From assembly GCA_965119215.1 (NCBI GenBank), contig CBCPKK010000032.1, forward strand, positions 32,700-96,699: a DNA stretch of 64,000 nt, in the 5' to 3' direction. The position numbers were made by a program, and so were the translations under genes. Below the pieces are notes generated by a model that did not search any database, was not told the origin of the DNA, and was given only the letters and a program-made list of their open reading frames with translations. Each line of letters begins with the position of its first letter. Position 1 is the first letter of the stretch. Shown here piece by piece: positions 61,853 through 64,000 of this stretch. Origin of the DNA: Buttiauxella sp965119215. GTDB lineage: Bacteria; Pseudomonadota; Gammaproteobacteria; Enterobacterales; Enterobacteriaceae.

Positions 61853-64000
61853 ATGGCCACTGACGGCACCCGCTTCACAATCACCGCGGGGAGAACCCCG
61901 CAAGACACCTTTGCTGTGGTGAACTTCCGGCTGACCCAGTCCTACTCTTCCTTATTTGTCCTTGAACTGACCCTTGCCTGTGCTGACCCGGCCATTGAAT
62001 TCAAAAAAATCCTCGATGAAATGGCTATCCTCACCATCTGGCAGGGGGACGAAATCAAACGCCGGGTACGCGGTATGGTGACGTTCTGTGAACAGGGCGA
62101 CACCGGCAAACACCAGACCCTTTACCACATGACCGTGCACCCGGAATTCTGGCGCAGCAGTCAGCGGAAAAACTGCCGCAGCTTTCAGAACCTGGATATC
62201 CGCACTATCCTGGCAACACTGCTCAAAGAAATGGGCGTTCGCACCCACGATGCGCTGTTTCGCCGCCCGCATCCGGAGCGTGAGTTCTGCGTCCAGTTTC
62301 AGGAAACCGACTACGCTTTCATCGCCAGGCTTGCCGCCGAAGAAGGACTGTACTTTTTCGAAGATGAGTACCTGAAAGAAAACGACCAGAAACTGACGTT
62401 TGCCGATGACAGCAGCATTCTGAGGGGGCTTGAGCCCCTGCCGTACAACCCGAATGCGGCAAATGAATCCGGCAAATACTGCATCAACAGCTTCCGCCGC
62501 GGCGCGCAAATCCGTCCGGCCCAGGTCACCACCCAGGATTACACCTTCACGGCACCGCTCTGGCCGGCGCAGTACCATGAACAGGCGCCACGGCTGCCGT
62601 ACCAGCGTCCGGAATATGAAATCTTTGACTACCCCGGTCGCTTTAAGGACGAGCAGCACGGGGCCGATTTTGCCCGTTATCAGGTGGAAGGCTGGCGCAA
62701 CAACGTGGATTTTGCCACCGGAACCAGCAACTCACCGCAGCTCCAGCCGGGCCGCCACTTCAGGCTGACTGACCATCCGCGTGAAGATTTAAACGATTTA
62801 TGGCAGGTGGTGTCCTGTACGTTAACCGGCCATCAGCCACAGGCGCTCATCGGCAGTGAAGGCCAGGGCACCACGCTGACCAACCAGTTTCATGTTATCC
62901 CCGCCATTCAGACCTGGCGCCCCCAACCGCACCCCAAACCGCTGGTCGATGGCCCACAAAGCGCAATAGTAACCGGCCCACCGGGGGAAGAAATCTTCTG
63001 CGACGAACACGGGCGTGTACGGGTGAAATTCGCCTGGGACCGCTATAACAAAGCCGATGAAGACAGCTCCTGCTGGATACGCGTTTCACAGGCGTGGGCG
63101 GGAACGGGCTTCGGCAACATCGCCATTCCGCGCGTCGGTCAGGAAGTGATTGTCGATTTCCTCAATGGCGACCCGGACCAGCCGATTATTACCGGACGTA
63201 CCTACCACATTACCAACCGCTCGCCGGGTGACCTGCCGGGCACTAAAACACAGATGGCCATTCGCTCACAGACTTATAAGGGCGAAGGCTACAACGAGCT
63301 GATGTTCGAGGATTTGACCGGTCAGGAACTGCTGTCGATGCATGCTCAGAAGGACATGAAAACCGTGGTGCTGAATGACCAGTTGAACTTTATTGAGCAC
63401 GATCGGGAAAAATGCATTGGTAACGATCAGCGCTTGTCAGTAGGGCGGGATGATACCGTTGTTGTGGAGAGGGACAGGCACTCAACTATTAAGGGCGGCT
63501 GGCATCTTGATATTAACGCCCATCGGGAAGAGTTTTCTCATGCCAATTATCATAGTGAAACAGCTGGAGACTATTCTCGTCTGACGGAAGGAAAGGAAAC
63601 GATCCTAACGGGTAAAGAAAATAGCACGCAGGCGAAAAAGATAATTCTCAAGGGTAATGAAAAAATCGATATTCAGGGCCCAATGGGCAGGATTGTAATG
63701 GATGAAATAGGGATCACTCTAGATGCTCCGATTATTAAAATACGAGGCATTGTTCAGTTTTCACCAGGTATGGCTAGTCCGTTAACCAATATTAGTAAAG
63801 TAGGTGGAAGTTTTGATGATGATGAAATTCACTATTCTGAGTTTTCGTCAGGTCAGGATAGCGAGTCTCCAGAGGCAAATCAGAAGAATAATAATTCGGA
63901 TGCAACTGATGATTCATCGGATAAAAAAGATGAAGAAGAAAAGGCTGAGGGAAAATATCGACTGCGTTTTTTACTCACTGATGACAAACAGCAACCCTAT
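61853..64000 (+). CDS. Type VI secretion tip protein VgrG with C-terminal extension (3' end outside window)
   Basis: 716 codons are in the window with no stop. The order is a gp27-like N-terminal part (FTITAGRTPQDTFAVVNFRLTQSYSSLFVLEL; FVQFQETDYAFIARLAAEEGLYFFED-type segment near 150), then a gp5 OB-fold near residues 365-440 (AIVTGPPGEEIFCDEHGRVRVKFAWD; SCWIRVSQAWAGTGFGNIAIPRVGQEVIVDFLNGDPDQPIITGR). A repetitive beta-needle region follows to about 640. Residues 659-700 are an acidic, Ser/Asn/Lys-rich linker (DSESPEANQKNNNSD). A new domain starts at KYRLRFLLTDDKQQPY (701-716). Bases become AT-rich from about 63500. This layout fits a VgrG that carries an effector or adaptor domain. ATG 61853 follows AAGGGA. 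Confidence 0.92.
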   Translation, partial: MATDGTRFTITAGRTPQDTFAVVNFRLTQSYSSLFVLELTLACADPAIEFKKILDEMAILTIWQGDEIKRRVRGMVTFCEQGDTGKHQTLYHMTVHPEFWRSSQRKNCRSFQNLDIRTILATLLKEMGVRTHDALFRRPHPEREFCVQFQETDYAFIARLAAEEGLYFFEDEYLKENDQKLTFADDSSILRGLEPLPYNPNAANESGKYCINSFRRGAQIRPAQVTTQDYTFTAPLWPAQYHEQAPRLPYQRPEYEIFDYPGRFKDEQHGADFARYQVEGWRNNVDFATGTSNSPQLQPGRHFRLTDHPREDLNDLWQVVSCTLTGHQPQALIGSEGQGTTLTNQFHVIPAIQTWRPQPHPKPLVDGPQSAIVTGPPGEEIFCDEHGRVRVKFAWDRYNKADEDSSCWIRVSQAWAGTGFGNIAIPRVGQEVIVDFLNGDPDQPIITGRTYHITNRSPGDLPGTKTQMAIRSQTYKGEGYNELMFEDLTGQELLSMHAQKDMKTVVLNDQLNFIEHDREKCIGNDQRLSVGRDDTVVVERDRHSTIKGGWHLDINAHREEFSHANYHSETAGDYSRLTEGKETILTGKENSTQAKKIILKGNEKIDIQGPMGRIVMDEIGITLDAPIIKIRGIVQFSPGMASPLTNISKVGGSFDDDEIHYSEFSSGQDSESPEANQKNNNSDATDDSSDKKDEEEKAEGKYRLRFLLTDDKQQPY

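Noticed and set aside
61952..62659. Open frame of 235 codons on the minus strand within vgrG
   Set aside because: Shadow of the GC-rich vgrG coding sequence; the plus-strand frame shows gp27/gp5 motifs throughout.

Overview
This 64 kb window comes from the chromosome of a member of the Enterobacteriaceae. Gene content and protein sequence are close to E. coli, Salmonella and Klebsiella throughout (moeAB, iaaA-gsiABCD, rimO, bssR, yliI, gstB, dacC, deoR, ybjG, mdfA, metG, mrp, btsSR, yehS, thiD). The gene order matches none of them exactly, and I do not assign a species. No rRNA, tRNA, insertion sequence, prophage or CRISPR array was recognised.

Layout. 1-1547: start of a hexuronate-type MFS transporter and a divergent LacI-family regulator broken by a one-base frameshift. 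1535-3531: moeA-moeB (molybdopterin synthesis). 3745-9984: iaaA-gsiABCD (isoaspartyl peptidase and glutathione importer). 9981-14610: a LacI regulator, a GH31 glycosidase and a GPH sugar symporter, placed where E. coli has the cyclic-di-GMP genes pdeI and dgcI. 14655-24556: rimO, two envelope lipoproteins, then bssR to mdfA in E. coli order. 24632-31545: metG/mrp, a GNAT acetyltransferase, the pyruvate-sensing system btsSR, and yehS. This block lies far from mdfA in E. coli.

31585-37911: a Tat-exported molybdenum hydroxylase (molybdopterin subunit, 2Fe-2S subunit, triheme cytochrome c) with divergent XdhC and MocA-like cofactor-maturation genes. 38155-41058: a CstA-family transporter, a yjaA-like gene, a degraded copy of the transporter's 3' end, and a lipoprotein resembling T6SS immunity lipoproteins. 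41115-44268: an unknown periplasmic protein and a large MscS-type channel. 44727-53212: a Salmonella-type fim cluster (fimA, C, D, H, F, with opposing fimZ, Y, W) that lacks fimI and has a frameshifted fimF.

53365-59945: a CUT1 sugar ABC transporter with a PfkB kinase, and a divergent ROK repressor with two identical predicted operators. 60532-61603: a TPP riboswitch controlling a thiM remnant (large in-frame internal deletion) and intact thiD. 61853-64000: the 5' part of a vgrG that carries an acidic linker and the start of an extra C-terminal domain.

The observations most worth following are: the thiM deletion under an intact riboswitch; the duplicated cstA 3' end bracketing small cargo genes; an approximately 90-bp palindromic repeat present twice, one copy of which supplies the last codons of the GNAT gene; the periplasmic molybdenum enzyme operon; the ROK-controlled sugar system; and the extended VgrG. 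Two genes (the first LacI regulator and fimF) are each broken by what looks like loss of a single C, so read error has to be excluded there.
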